From: Actinernus sp. WN-2022
Lineage: Eukaryota > Cnidaria > Anthozoa > Actiniaria > Actinernidae
Direction of reading: 5' to 3'
Assembly (NCBI GenBank): GCA_030867875.1
Contig: JAOWCC010001634.1
Location: 4,201,877-4,265,876 of the forward strand
DNA length: 64,000 nucleotides
Shown here: positions 34,743-45,653 of the stretch, piece by piece
Layout: every line of letters starts with the position of its first letter
How positions within the stretch are numbered: the stretch's first letter is position 1
Made by a program: the position numbers and the translations under genes
Notes under the pieces: model-generated
The model's database searches: none
The model's input: only the letters and a program-made list of their open reading frames with translations
What the model was told of the DNA's origin: nothing

Positions 34743-35094
34743 TGAGTCTTCTGAACTTCTCTCACAATATCGTCTTCATCATATTTTTGTTCTAGTACGA
34801 AATTGCTCTGCCATATCGATGAAAATCTACTCTAATTCCGAGCGTGTGAAAATTCTACAAAGAAAACAAGTCGCTACAAGTTAGCCGTAAGACTCCGGTG
34901 GGACGAAGTGACGTAAAAAACGTCACAGGAATTAATGTGAACAAAATGGCGGCGCCCAGGTCTTCGCGGGGCCAACTTTGAGGGGTTCGTTCCTCTGAAA
35001 AAGTTTTATCAAATTTTAATACATTTTCTGAACAAAGTACATCTGAAAGATGCTTTTGAGCCCAAATCTGTTTTTCACTCGGGTATCCCTTTAA

Positions 35095-36195
35095 GTGGTT
35101 TGTGTGCAGAAAAACGTGTCACGTGTTCTGTCACGTGACTTAACGTGACTTAGACTACGAAATCAGTAAAGCAAAAACGCGGCTCCGAGTTTAACAGAAA
35201 CACTGAGGATAATGAGTGGATGTGGTTAAGGTTAAATCCTTTTACTTATTTCAGCTTAGAAAAGATGACTACAATGTTTCGTTAACGAGTTATTAAGGCG
35301 AAAATATGCAAAATAGGTCACGTGACGTTTCACGTTTTTTCCTACCCTTAATATTTCCTTATATTTACATCATAGTCATGTTTTGTAAGCGTGGTCCAAA
35401 ACACTTCTGGAAGAGGAGTATTTCAGCAGGGTTACTTTCTATTCATATGGTATCGTCACAACCGCATTTCACTTAAATTATTTTCTCTAATTATGATGTC
35501 ATCGATCATGTGATACGGCAATTATTCACTTAATTAAGGAATTTAAAGAATTAGATATCAGTATTATTGTGTGATTAGGTTTTATTTAAACTGTTATTCC
35601 TGTTAGAAACATTTATTTACGACAGGAGTCCTGCATGTTTACGGTAAATATATTTTCCGTTAAATGAACCAGGCCTTAACATGCTTGAGTGAGTAGAGAC
35701 AATAAACAAATAAGAGGTACAGCCACCTAAAAATAACTAAAAAGCTAATCGTGTTAGGTGGCACGATAATGATTTAATATAATTTTTTAGAATGGTCAAT
35801 ATTCAAAATGGCACATATAGACATAACAAGAGCCAGGATATTAAAAGACATAATAAAGTCCATCAAATACGAGTTTACAAAGGTATATTTTAGCTTATTT
35901 TTGAAAGAGTTAAATGGAAGGATTTTCAGATTTTCTTCAATCAGTTATTCCAAATGTTTGAACCAAAAAAATATTGAATTTACCATAGTTTGTTCGGATA
36001 TATACGTGGCAATGAAAACACTAATTTGCTAGCTAGCCGAGTATTATAAGAGTGCAACATACTGAGGTGAAAAAAAAATTAAAAAACGTTATGAGGAAAT
36101 TTGTTGGAAAAGTATTGATGCATAAACATTGTTGTACTATGAAATTTTACTAAATCAAAGCAGTTGAAGTAGGTTCAGATTAAAGAATATTGGAG
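35095..36195. other. No gene recognised
   Basis: AT-rich flank of the composite. Repeated CACGTGA words occur near 35118-35150. No exon or RNA gene seen. Confidence 0.45.
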
Positions 36196-36199
36196 TGCT

Positions 36200-36990
36200 A
36201 TGGGCATCAAAATTAGAAAAAGTCATCATATGCAAATTGGCCTTTTTTGAAGAATATATATAGTTGTTGAATATTAGTTGGGTAGGTGTTTCCCCGTATT
36301 ATAAGACCATAAGTAAGAAATGGATAAATAAGAGAGTTGTGTAATAGATTAAGAATGTTAATATGAACAAAGTGCCTTATTTTTTTACAGAATTCCAATA
36401 GCTCTAGATATTAGATTTTAGACGTTGTCTAGGGTGAAATATTTTGAAATTAGTTTTATCATTGTTTAAAGAAAGTTTATTGGCACACAGCCAAGTGTAA
36501 ATATTAGTTAATCCTTGATGAAATGGTTTTTTTTCTAGTTTAGTATGGTTGCTATTTGAGAGGAACTGGTTAGTATCATCAGCAAAAATATGGAAATTAA
36601 CAAGTTTCGAGGTATTGTTAAAGTCATTGATGTATAGAAGCCAGAAACAATAAGGGATCTAATACAGAGTTATGTGGAACACCACAAGATATACTCCTGA
36701 GATCAGATGATGCATTGCCAACAGATATTGCTGATATATGATGTGAACCAGTTATTGGCAATGCCTCTTATTCCATAGTAAAAACGTTTACTGATGAGGA
36801 TTTGATGATTAACAATAGTAAAAGCTTTACATAGGTCAAGAGATAAGTCAAAGTTCTATATTTTCTATAGCTATTTGAATTTTGTCAACAATAAGAATAC
36901 TTTGGGTTGTTGAATGATTAGAACGAAAACCAAACTGGTACTGAATCATATAGAATGTTATATTTTTTCAAGTAGTTAATTATTCCCTTC
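36200..36990 (-). pseudogene. Decayed LINE reverse transcriptase
   Basis: With several frameshifts and stops, the minus strand still reads FGFRSNHSTTQSILIVDKIQ (near 36930), KAFTIVNHQIL (motif A), VPHNSVLDPLLF (motif B), FADDTNQF (motif C) and LIYPFLTYGLIIRGNTYPTN near 36300. This is the order of a CR1/L2-like reverse transcriptase. It is much older than the element at 33386-34744 and belongs to another family. Confidence 0.8.
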
Positions 36991-37054
36991 AAGTTCCTAT
37001 GAAGTGATAAAATCGTTTTTATTTCATTACTATTAAATGTTAGTCAAGTTCCCT

Positions 37055-37490
37055 TGGCCATTTTGTTCCATTAAAAATATTTGGAGAGCGCGAACACACT
37101 TTTGTTTCTTGTCGAAGTCAGGCATAATTGCCATTTTTTATGCAGTTGAAGAGTGCTAATCACATGCTTGACGTCGTTGGTATGCACATTTATATTCACA
37201 AAAGTAAAAACATGGCCGACGGCAAGGTTTCTTTAAGAAAAAATATGACAGACGGCAAGGCCCCTCTAACAAGACATAGTTAGAATGAAAATTAGATAAA
37301 AATGTACTGTATTTTGTCGTATTTACGGAGAGGAACATAGATGTGCACAGCAAGACGTCACGCATGTGATCATCATATCTCAGTAACGGCATAAGAATTG
37401 TCGCATGATTTTTGGCAATTATGCCTGACTTCAACAGGGAAAAAAAATTTGCACTCTCCAAATATATTTTTAATTGCACAAAATGGACAA
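37055..37490. mobile_element. MITE with 70-bp terminal repeats
   Basis: Inverted ends of about 70 bp share CCATTTTGT, TTAAAAATATATTTGGAGAG and GAAGTCAGGCATAATTGCCA. Two internal CCGACGGCAAGG-like words occur in direct order. No coding sequence. Confidence 0.8.
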
Positions 37491-37562
37491 TGGAAGACTA
37501 AAATTTAATATGATAAAATAAAAACGGTGTCGATTTTTTCACTTTATAGGCACTTAATTAGT

Positions 37563-37920
37563 CTGGTTTCCACTAGTGACGGAAGCAGAAACGGAAGCGT
37601 AAGCATAAGAAAAAAAAGTTCTTAGCATAAGCCTCGTTCAGAAGTGAAAACCTCGTTTGCATGCTATATTTACATTGCTAAGGGCCTGAGAATGAGCGTT
37701 CTGATTGGTTAAATTATTCTGCTTGCACTTTTACATACGTTTGACTAATTTTCATTGGAACGAAGGAAGAAGCGGACACGTAAGAAGAAGGAGACTCTTC
37801 GTTCCTTCTGCTTATGCTTCCGTCGAGCTTACGCTTCCGCTTACGTCTCCGCCCGTTTCTTGATTTTCACTAAATCGTAAGGCTCCTTATGCTTACGTCG
37901 CTAGTGAAAACAAGGCCTTA
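37563..37920. mobile_element. MITE, TTTTCACTAG end type
   Basis: GGTTTCCACTAGTGACGGAA and the inverted TTTTCACTAGCGACGTAAGC bound a 358-bp unit with repeated GGAAGCGTAAGC/GCTTACGCTTCC words near both ends. Confidence 0.7.
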
Positions 37921-38374
37921 CACATTAGTTTTTCTAACAAACTGTTAATATTGTATAACAGAGATATGGCGGGTCGATAATTTTGGATTGACAATTGGGA
38001 GTCTTTTTGAATACTGGTATTTATTGATCAGGGATGGTGCCCAGTGGAGAGTGAATAATTAAAATATTTCAAGGGGCTTAGAAATGGAAGATTTCATCAG
38101 TTTAAGCAGTATAGTTGGGATACTAAATTGTCCACAACTTGTATTAGTACTAAAACATGATATCTCATAGCAAATCATCGCAAACAATACGTAAAGATAA
38201 AACTGTATGGTGTTATCGCGACCGTTGGCGACCATCGCAACGCAACGTAAAAGGTATGCCATTAACGCCGACAGTTTGCGATCAGGCCATCGCAAACTGT
38301 TTGCGACGGCTTTACGTCGATGTGGAAAACAACCAATGAAAAAATAAGTTATAATTCTTCTCCTTTATTATCGG

Positions 38375-38610
38375 CACTGGGCTGGCCAAGCTTTCTTGGG
38401 GGAGAAGAGAAGAAGGGGACAGTGGAGGGAAAGGGAAGAGAGTGAAGCTGGTCTACAGGCTCTAACAGCCCCTCCCCCCTCCCCCAAAAGAAAGAGCCTG
38501 CAGCTAGCTTGCCGACTGGGCAGCCTAACCTGAATATCAGTCCCTCTCTCCCTTCTCTCCCTTCTCTCCCTCTCTCCCAAAGGGAGTGAGGGACTGATAC
38601 TCAACTGGGC
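38375..38610. repeat. Purine/pyrimidine tracts with inverted pair
   Basis: GA-rich then CT-rich low-complexity sequence. TATCAGTCCCT and AGGGACTGATA near 38535 and 38596 flank a CTCTCCCTT tract. Confidence 0.6.
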
Positions 38611-38844
38611 AGGTGTTCAGGGCCGAGGATGTAGACGAGGCAAGACTTGCGAGAGGACTTACGAGCGCCGAAGGAAAACAAACCAACTAAATATTGATTA
38701 GTTGTGAACATTTTAGACCAGGCATTTGCCTCGTCTGCCTGTATACTGGCTACGCCACTGGTTAATAAATATTGCTGCCCACAGGCAATCAAATTCGAGA
38801 CATTTTTGTAGGTATATATATTATTAGTAGATCATTCCACTTTA

Positions 38845-38969
38845 ACTTGTCACACACAAAGGTTTCAATATGAGACTCCGGGGTAAATTAAATTAATTCT
38901 TTTCTCGGATTACATAATTAACTTAATTTACCCCGGAGTCCCATATGTTGAAACTTTTGTGTGTGACAA
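38845..38969. mobile_element. MITE, family M1, copy 2
   Basis: ACTTGTCACACACAAAGGTT and GGGGTAAATTAA occur as inverted arms. The core and layout match the copy at 3134-3311 with many substitutions. Confidence 0.7.
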
Positions 38970-38989
38970 TTAAATTAAATGTAGCATAC

Positions 38990-40700
38990 ATCGACCGAAC
39001 TCCTTCTACGAAACCGTCAAAACTAGTTCTGAATTGCACAGGCGTTGAATGTAGAGTGCATAAATCATGTTTATTGATCTCTAAAGCCGAAATAGCAATA
39101 ACAATAACTTAAGAAACACATCACCGTGATGTGAAAACTGAAGTTCGTATAAAAACACGTACTAAGTGAACAAACCACGGAAAGCTATTACAATGAATAG
39201 TATCCCCCCACTTGGCTCATACTGATGTGCTTAATATCTGCCCCCTAAAAACTATTTTGACTTACCTTGTACCTAAATAAAAGATTCCGAGTTTCGGGAA
39301 CAAAACGGTAAGCAACGTTTAAATTCCGTGAGTATATGCCTGTCCTTATTTCTATTTCTAAATAAAGTGTACATTATGACAATTATTATCATATTTTCAC
39401 TGCGTGTGTTCTTCTGGTCAATTAAAGATGTTGGATTTCGGTCACTTAACCTCTTCTCTGACGTCAAAGAGCGGTTTGGCTCATTGTGTTCCAATCCATG
39501 AACTCGTTTGGTATCTTCAAAGAAATGATTAAACCAAAATAAAACGCACTAGAAAAAAGAGAGGGGCTGAATAATAGACATTTTATTACACGATTTCATG
39601 GCCTGGATAATAAAGAACTATATTTAGTTCTAGTTAAGAATAAATTTTGATAAACGTATATTTAAAGTAGCCTTTAACGTGACATTGCTGTTGTCGTATC
39701 GTCTACAGTAAATCTACAAAGATGTGATATTTATCGGCTTGGACTTTGTCAACTTTGCCAACTTTGCATCAGACAACCTAGAGCCATGAAAACCTGAACA
39801 GCTTTTATATCCAATTTGCAATCTGGTGGTACTTATTCATTAGTAGTAGTCACACAATATTTCTATATTATTTGCTAGCTAGTTCAAATATCAGTACTTG
39901 TGGTAACCATATCAGGGAGTGATCACGAATGTAAAATATCTATTTTTGACATCACAGAGGGTCCCAGTTCACTTAATTTGCGAATTTACTATTTGAAAGA
40001 CTTCGCCTTAGAATTTCTAAATTGCTAGCTGTGTCACTAATCAAGTAAGATTTTATTTACTGTCCAATTTTATTTATCTGTTTCAATTTACCGAATTAAT
40101 TATTTTCAATATATTAACAAAAAAAGGTATTCTGAATAAATAAATACTAGCGATCACGTGAAAGTGATATACAGGTATTTCAATTAATGCTGTCTGGGAG
40201 AGGGGAATACGATCTAGACGACTTTTAAAATCGACTTAGCTTACGTTTTTCAATCGATTTTTAGCCTGTGTACTGCAGCCGTTCGACATTTTATTCATCT
40301 CGGTAGTAATGAAACTCCGCAGTAGTCTGCGAAAACTGAGAAGGCTGCTCGAGTGATGTCCCTCACCTTATTTACATATACATCAGTGTCTGCAGCCAGC
40401 AGTATGACTGCGCATTATTGCTGTAAACGGCGCCTCAAACGACGTCTTAAGCCCGATTTACACGACAAAAATCAGAAGTGCATATAATTTAGGGCACGAC
40501 ATTATTCATTCACAAGGTAAGAATCAAGAGTGCCGATTCCAGACTTATCGGCCCGCGAGCCCAAGAGTGCCGTACACAAAACGCTTGTCGGGCCATGCAG
40601 ACAGACATACACTTTTTTATTTGGAGACGTATGCAAATGTAGTACATTGACTGCAAACCAAATAACTATGGATTCAATGAACTAAATGATAATAGTGTCA
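38990..40700. other. No gene recognised
   Basis: AT-rich sequence with short frames only; no exon, RNA gene or inverted-repeat element identified. Confidence 0.45.
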
Positions 40701-40702
40701 CA

Positions 40703-41469
40703 CTAGAGAATTATACTTATAATTTGATCTCTATGATAATTTTCATGTCTGAGTAGCAAACATTCAAATATGTATTTAGCTATTAATTTCTGAGACAATC
40801 GGTGACCGTGGGGATTACCTATAAAAAAGAAAGAGATTATCAGACGACATTCTATTAGTTTGGTTGTGGTCTGCTTCTCTATCTTGCCCGCAAAAAGGTC
40901 ACTTCGTTTCTCCCTGTATAGAAGGCATTTTGCCAAGAAATGGGCCTCATCTTCTACTTGAGATGAGATCAACTTTATTTATCCACGCTAGCCCATTCAT
41001 TGATCAATAACATACATACTGGTTTCCAATAGGGGCGTGTACTATACAAAAATATAACAAATAAAAAGTTCCCTATGTACATATACAATTGTATTAATTA
41101 TTCTACTACTTCTACTATAAGTATAAAAATGCCTGTTTTATTGAATATATTACTACCTACTTATAACTACTACATAACTAATAATATGATGAGAAAAATC
41201 TAGCTAAAAATAATCAAAAATAAAAGGAAAAGATTGAAGTATTAACTATGGCCATGGGGTATTTGTTTGGTGCAGAAAGAAGCTAGCTAGTGAGCTATCT
41301 TTACATATTTGGCATATTCTTCAGGTTTTTTCAGGTTTTTCTTCAGGGTTTTTTCAGATATGGTTTTGATAAGTTTATGGTTACTTATTCTTAATTTTGT
41401 GAGGGACATATCCTGTAATTGATATTGCCTATTGACCTGGCCAATGTAATCTTCATATTGATAATTCAT
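40703..41469 (-). pseudogene. LINE ORF2 C-terminal fragment with nested insertion
   Basis: On the minus strand, 41469-41287 encodes DMSLTKLRISNHKL and 40972-40703 encodes VEDEAHFLAKCLLYREKRSD; both are consecutive parts of the C-terminal domain of many LINE ORF2 proteins. The roughly 310 bp between them include another LINE-like 3' end (minus strand GGATAAATAAAGTTGATCTC near 40975), so a second retroelement tail probably inserted here. Confidence 0.7.
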
Positions 41470-41899
41470 ATTGAATTTTCGATACGTTCTTAGTTTGTTC
41501 TTTCGTTGGGGGTCTTTACGTGAATCGTTATGTAGGCTTTACTTAACCACGTTTGGAACTCTATATCTCTTAGTCTCTGTTGTATTGTATGTTCAACTGT
41601 CTTCCTGTTATAAGGTGTATTATTCTGCGTTATCCACAGTTCTCCTAGTCCTAGTTGGTGGAGTAAGTTTTTTTTTTTTTGACTCCAGTATTTTTAGTCT
41701 CTTCGTATGTAAGAGTTTCATACCGAGAACCGAGGCGGAAGGTTCGAGATTTTCTCAAATAGAAAGGAGGTTTAAAACTGAGTTATAAACTTCCCTGTAA
41801 CAGTTATAAACCTCAGATTTATGATTTAATTAGTCTATTGTTCAACGGGTTTATACCAGAGTTTCACCCCTATGAAGAACAAAGAAAACCGTGTCAAGT

Positions 41900-42236
41900 G
41901 TGATATAAGGATTATTATACATCCAATAAGCGGTTTCGTTTAAATGTAACTAAAACAAAATACATGCTATTAGGGACTCGACAAAAAATAGCATCATTGC
42001 CAAGTCATCTTAATATAAATCTAGATGGAAAACAAATTGAAAGAAAGAGTTCATTCAAGCGCCTCTGCGTTAATAATATTAATGAGCACCTTACTGAGAG
42101 GCTCATGAAAATTGCCAAGGTGCTTGGTGTACTATGCAGGTTGAAACCATACCTCCCTGAAGCTATCCTAATAACAAAATACAAATCGTTAATTTTACCT
42201 CAATTGGATTACTCAGTAGTGAAGTATTGGTAGTCT
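41900..42236 (+). pseudogene. LINE reverse transcriptase fragment
   Basis: Encodes LNVTKTKYMLLGTRQKI, LNINLDGKQIERKSSFKRL and KIAKVLGVLCRLKPYLPEA, ending YKSLILPQLDYSVV, the thumb and following region of a CR1/L2-like reverse transcriptase. The frame contains small deletions and ends at 42236 where another repeat begins. Confidence 0.8.
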
Positions 42237-42248
42237 GGGGGAAACACT

Positions 42249-42846
42249 AGCCTGATTTTCAGACGGTCGAGGTCTTCCGCTCACTTCCTCCCACCTCCCA
42301 GTCTGATGGACTTCGGCATAAACCGTGTTCTGGCCATTGTTTCATTTCGACCAATAAGAGCGAATGTTTTATTTTTAGAGAACTGAGGTATGCGTGGAAT
42401 GTCTAGTGCAGCCTGCATGAAGGTGAAGCCAAATGGCGGACGATACAAACGGACTTGATATGGCTTTGGAGAAAGCGTGCGAAACTTTCGACATTTCTGA
42501 ATTATTTCCTGAACAGAGAAAGGCATTATTTATATACTTCGTTTCCCGGAAGGACCTTTGCTACCACAGCTGCATCTATAAGGCGACGACCAGGTCGAGA
42601 ATCGAGAGAGGAGAAATTATGTAGCCTTCTACAACTTCTACAGATCGCCAGAATCACGGCTCTTTCATGCACTGCAGAATATGTTCTACAGCTTCAAACT
42701 TATAGAAACAGAACGTGGAGAAACATGTTGTCCTCAGACGTGTACCGTGAAAATCTGATAGGAAGCGCTATCGATATCGCGATCGATGTTTATGAATCTA
42801 CTAGCTACGGGCTTTGGAAAATCATTAATCTTCCTCGAACTTATTA
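42249..42846 (+). mobile_element. Repeat carrying a helicase-like fragment
   Basis: It starts with ACTAGCCTGATTTTCAGACGG, an end type similar to the TAGCCTG MITE at 19924, and runs through an untranslated stretch to an ATG at 42433. The right boundary is undefined. Confidence 0.35.
42433..42846 (+). pseudogene. RecQ-like helicase N-terminal fragment, broken
   Basis: From ATG 42433 the frame reads ADDTNGLDMALEKACETFDI, then FPEQRKALFIYFVSRKD, which resembles the Q-motif region of RecQ-type helicases. A Walker A motif follows only at 42798-42833 in another frame (LLATGFGKSLIF). The roughly 235 bp between, which should be a few codons in such proteins, do not match. So the gene start is interrupted by an insertion or a rearrangement, and no downstream helicase motifs follow. 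The assignment rests on two short motifs. Confidence 0.5.
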
Positions 42847-43030
42847 AAACTTGCTCAAAAATATTACAATATTAATTGGTGTTTGTTTTTTTCTATTTTA
42901 GAAAACTGTTCGTTTTAGCAGGGTTACCAACCCATATTTTTCAACATTTGTAGCTTTTCAGTAGGATTCATGGACTAATAATATTATTTATAACTTCACC
43001 GTCCAAGCACAGGTGCTATTGTATGTAGCA

Positions 43031-43543
43031 TACATGTATCGGGGGTAGAAGCGGAATATTTTCACTCTAAAAATTCCGTATTCCTCTGCTCTCCTGAGGT
43101 AAATATTCCCATCCCCTGCTAAAAATTTTTTGGATATTCCTTATTCTTTTTAATTTTCGAAAGTGCCTTACTCGACTTACTCGTCTCGATACTCAGTCCG
43201 CAACCAACAAAGTAAATGTTTAACACGACACGAAAAATTGCGAATTGAACCTCAATTTTGCCATGTCCTCATGGTTCGGCGTTTGACTCAAGCAGACATC
43301 ATAGTCCGTTTTCATTATGATACTGTCTGTCGTTAGAATTGAGTTTTGAATTATTTCCGCAAGTATATTGTTACCATGCTTCGACCATGTTGCACAAACT
43401 GTACACAAAAATACGGCGGTTTTCATGCGCTTTATTGAAATATTCCGTATTCAGTATATTTTTCAGGCAAATATTCAATATTCCTCAGTTTTCAACCACG
43501 ATATTCAATATTTAATATTCCGCTTCTACCCCCGATACATGTA
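43031..43543. mobile_element. MITE, TACATGTATCGGGGGTAG ends
   Basis: Thirty-base perfect inverted ends (TACATGTATCGGGGGTAGAA and GCGGAATATT at 43031-43060, complement at 43514-43543). The subterminal sequence on the right reiterates ATATTCAATATT. The 513-bp interior has no recognised protein. Confidence 0.85.
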
Positions 43544-43844
43544 CATGTAACTTTTCCTTTAGCTAATAGTAATAGCTTATTTAAAATTAAATATCCCTTG
43601 TGAATATTTAAGGTGCAGCTTTATTTCACATTTAGAATGACACATGCAAGTTTTATTTCCAGTAGAGTGGCGACCTTTCAAATATTAGTGCTCATGTTCA
43701 TTTTCTACATCTTGAAGGAGACTGCAATTTATAACGAAACGTGATCATTGTTTGTCTTCTTTTTTTTTTCGATCACGTACTGGGTCTGGGGTCGCCTTTC
43801 CTGGACATCTCACATTCAGACTATGACTTCTAAGATTGGTGTTA

Positions 43845-44035
43845 TTAATAAATCCCGTCAATTCTTCTCTTGTGATACTCTCCGCATTCTGTATAATTCT
43901 CTTGTATTACTTTATCTATAATATGGAAACCTTATATGGGCATCAACTTACGATCCCTACGTTTTGTAATATTTAAATTTGTTGACTTCTTATAAAAAGT
44001 TCGACCATTTGTTTAGTCATTTATAACCCTCCATC
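43845..44035 (+). pseudogene. Short LINE reverse transcriptase fragment
   Basis: Encodes RQFFSCDTLRILYNSLVLL and YGNLIWASTYDPYVL with a frameshift, the region just after the reverse transcriptase domain of CR1/L2-like LINEs. Both ends are truncated. Confidence 0.65.
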
Positions 44036-44110
44036 TCAAGTCTTCTCTGCACATATTACAATTACAGATATAGCGCTAGTTTGGTATTCCCGTAGCACTA
44101 GTAAGTGTAA

Positions 44111-44273
44111 AGAATGTGATGTAAAGTGGTATGCTGTAGTGCTATGTGTGCACGCCCTACGAGAGAAAGAGAAAAAATCTCTGACCCAAGTGGGACTCGA
44201 ATCCAACTACCTCCAGGTTGCATGTCTGGCGCTCTACCAACTGAGCTATCAAGTCAGATGAGAGCAATCGTGG
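44111..44273 (-). mobile_element. tRNA-Ala-like SINE, family S3, left copy
   Basis: On the minus strand the head reads GACTTGATAGCTCAGTTGGT and on to a B-box ATTCGAGTCCC. It folds close to a tRNA: a seven-pair acceptor stem with G-T wobbles (GACTTGA with TTGGGTC), D stem GCTC/GAGC, and an anticodon loop CATGCAA giving TGC (Ala). A tail of about 80 bp ends with CACTTTACATCACATTCT. The mirror copy lies 68 bp away. Confidence 0.75.
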
Positions 44274-44341
44274 ATAACATGATTTCATATCATAACTACA
44301 TATACATATATAATCGCCGTGACCCATAAAACGCACCAATA

Positions 44342-44505
44342 CCCACGATTGCTCTCATCTGACTTGATAGCTCAGTTGGTAGAGCGCCAGACATGCCACC
44401 TGGAGGTCGTTGGGTTCGAGTCCCACTTGGGTCAGAGATTTTTTCTCTTTCCCTCGTAGGGCGTGCACACATAGCACTACAGCATACCACTTTACATCAC
44501 ATTCT
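44342..44505 (+). mobile_element. tRNA-Ala-like SINE, family S3, right copy
   Basis: Same head and tail as the left copy, on the other strand. The anticodon loop CATGCCA again gives TGC, and the T-arm (TTGGG, TTCGAGT, CCCAC) pairs at four of five positions. It differs from the left copy at only a few positions. The two copies are head to head. Confidence 0.75.
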
Positions 44506-44610
44506 AATAGGTATACGACTCGGGTTGCGTTACTAACTCGTGCGAATAGGACCTCTAATAGGTACGACTCGGGTTGCGTTACTAACTCGTGCGAATAGGA
44601 CCTCTAATAG
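44506..44610. repeat. 48-bp tandem duplication
   Basis: GACTCGGGTTGCGTTACTAA and the bases to GACCTCTAATAGGTAC occur twice in direct order immediately after the S3 tail. Confidence 0.8.
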
Positions 44611-44859
44611 GTACGCCGGGTTACGAGAATTTGTACCCCTAAAAGGAGTGCCGAGCACCTCTGTCAGTTCAATATAGGGTGATCCAGCCCGAGCTGAATA
44701 CACTAAATTCGTCAAAGGATATGGAGCAAGTAACTACCGTGAGGAGCTGCAGTAAGCGAACGCGAACTGAGCCAAATATAGATTGGCCTGAATGACTATC
44801 ATCTATAGGGTACACGGTGATCGGTTCTCTTAGGTTGGTATATGTAGAAAGATAGCTGT

Positions 44860-45115
44860 GGCATGCAGGTAGGTTTTGCTTAGTAGGTAGGTATGTCTAG
44901 TAGGTATAGGTAGGCATGTTGGTTAGGAAGGTTAAATTGAAATGTTCTTAGGTATAGGTAGAGTGGTGGGCAGGTAGGTATAGGTAGAGTTTAAGCTAGG
45001 CCGTATAGTTTATTTGGTTTTAGCTACGTAGAGTGGTATAGGTAGGTAGGTAAAGTGGTTATTGGAAAGTTTAGACAGGTAGGTAGTGGTAGGTAGGTAG
45101 GTAGGAAACCGGTTG
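44860..45115. repeat. Degenerate GGTA repeat
   Basis: Repeated GGTAGGTA and TAGGTATAG words, interrupted by unique sequence; a decayed tetranucleotide microsatellite. Confidence 0.75.
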
Positions 45116-45653
45116 GTCAGGAAGACTGGGTATAGTGTTTTTGGAATCGCGGGAATTCCGCAAGGGTTCTAGAAGAATACCGGGACAGGTCACGCCTCAG
45201 ATTAACATATTGAAGTTGATCCAGTACAACAATTTCAATACGAAGATACGAGAAATAGATGTACACTTGCAGTTCCGTACAAAACGAACAAAAATCTAAT
45301 AAATAATTCGCACTACCGTGGCTCAGTTTACGTTTCTATGCTGTTTCTAAATTAATTATTAACCAACGAGGAACATCGTATTGATAATATTTTCCTTATG
45401 CATTCTGAAGCATGCTTTGGTAAGTGGATAAATATCGATGATCCTGGAGCTTTTATTACTCGGGCTGCCTGTGTCAGCACCGAGTCTTAAAATGCAAGTC
45501 GTTCTTTTTTTAATTTATTTTTTTATTATTCCGTGTAGCAAGCTTTCTGCGCATGCGTTAAAGGTCAAATTCACACCAATCAGATTGCACTGTGCTGGTC
45601 ACGCAACAATGGCCAGGTTAATGTATGTACATAATTTAATACAGTAAAGCAAG

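Larger units (their letters stand above)
33386..34744 (-). mobile_element. CR1/L2-like LINE with 5' inversion (twin priming)
   Basis: The insertion lies between a 6-bp duplication AGTCTT (33380-33385 and 34745-34750) inside repeat G. Its 3' end at 33386-33410 carries a TATGAAG tail repeat preceded by AAATAAAG. The minus-strand part (33498-34436) encodes the C-terminal half of a reverse transcriptase from PQGSILAPLLFSIYTNDL through YVDDTKL to the ORF end. The upstream half (about 34440-34742) lies on the plus strand (LSNNQSGNKKFHSTE, LLDMSKAFDSVDHK, WFRSYLSDRRQVVRI). The two halves meet just at the motif B region. This is the classic structure of twin priming in target-primed reverse transcription. 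Confidence 0.88.
28616..35090. mobile_element. TTAA-flanked 6.5-kb foldback composite (Kolobok-like ends)
   Basis: The ends AGGGATGCCCGAGTGAAAAA (28616) and its near complement (35090) are each flanked by TTAA, so a TTAA target duplication is visible. TTAAAGGG-type ends are known from the Kolobok/T2 elements; piggyBac also targets TTAA. The interior is a set of inverted pairs: A 28616-28835 with 34872-35090; S-B 28836-29075 with 30997-31235; G 31236-31585 with 33195-34871, the last interrupted by a LINE. No transposase domain is recognisable. It looks like two long-armed foldback elements fused with loss of their inner A ends. Confidence 0.7.

Noticed and set aside
41471..41788. 105-codon hydrophobic plus-strand protein
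   Set aside because: It lies next to and partly opposite a LINE remnant, has a poly-T-derived Phe run, and shows no motif.
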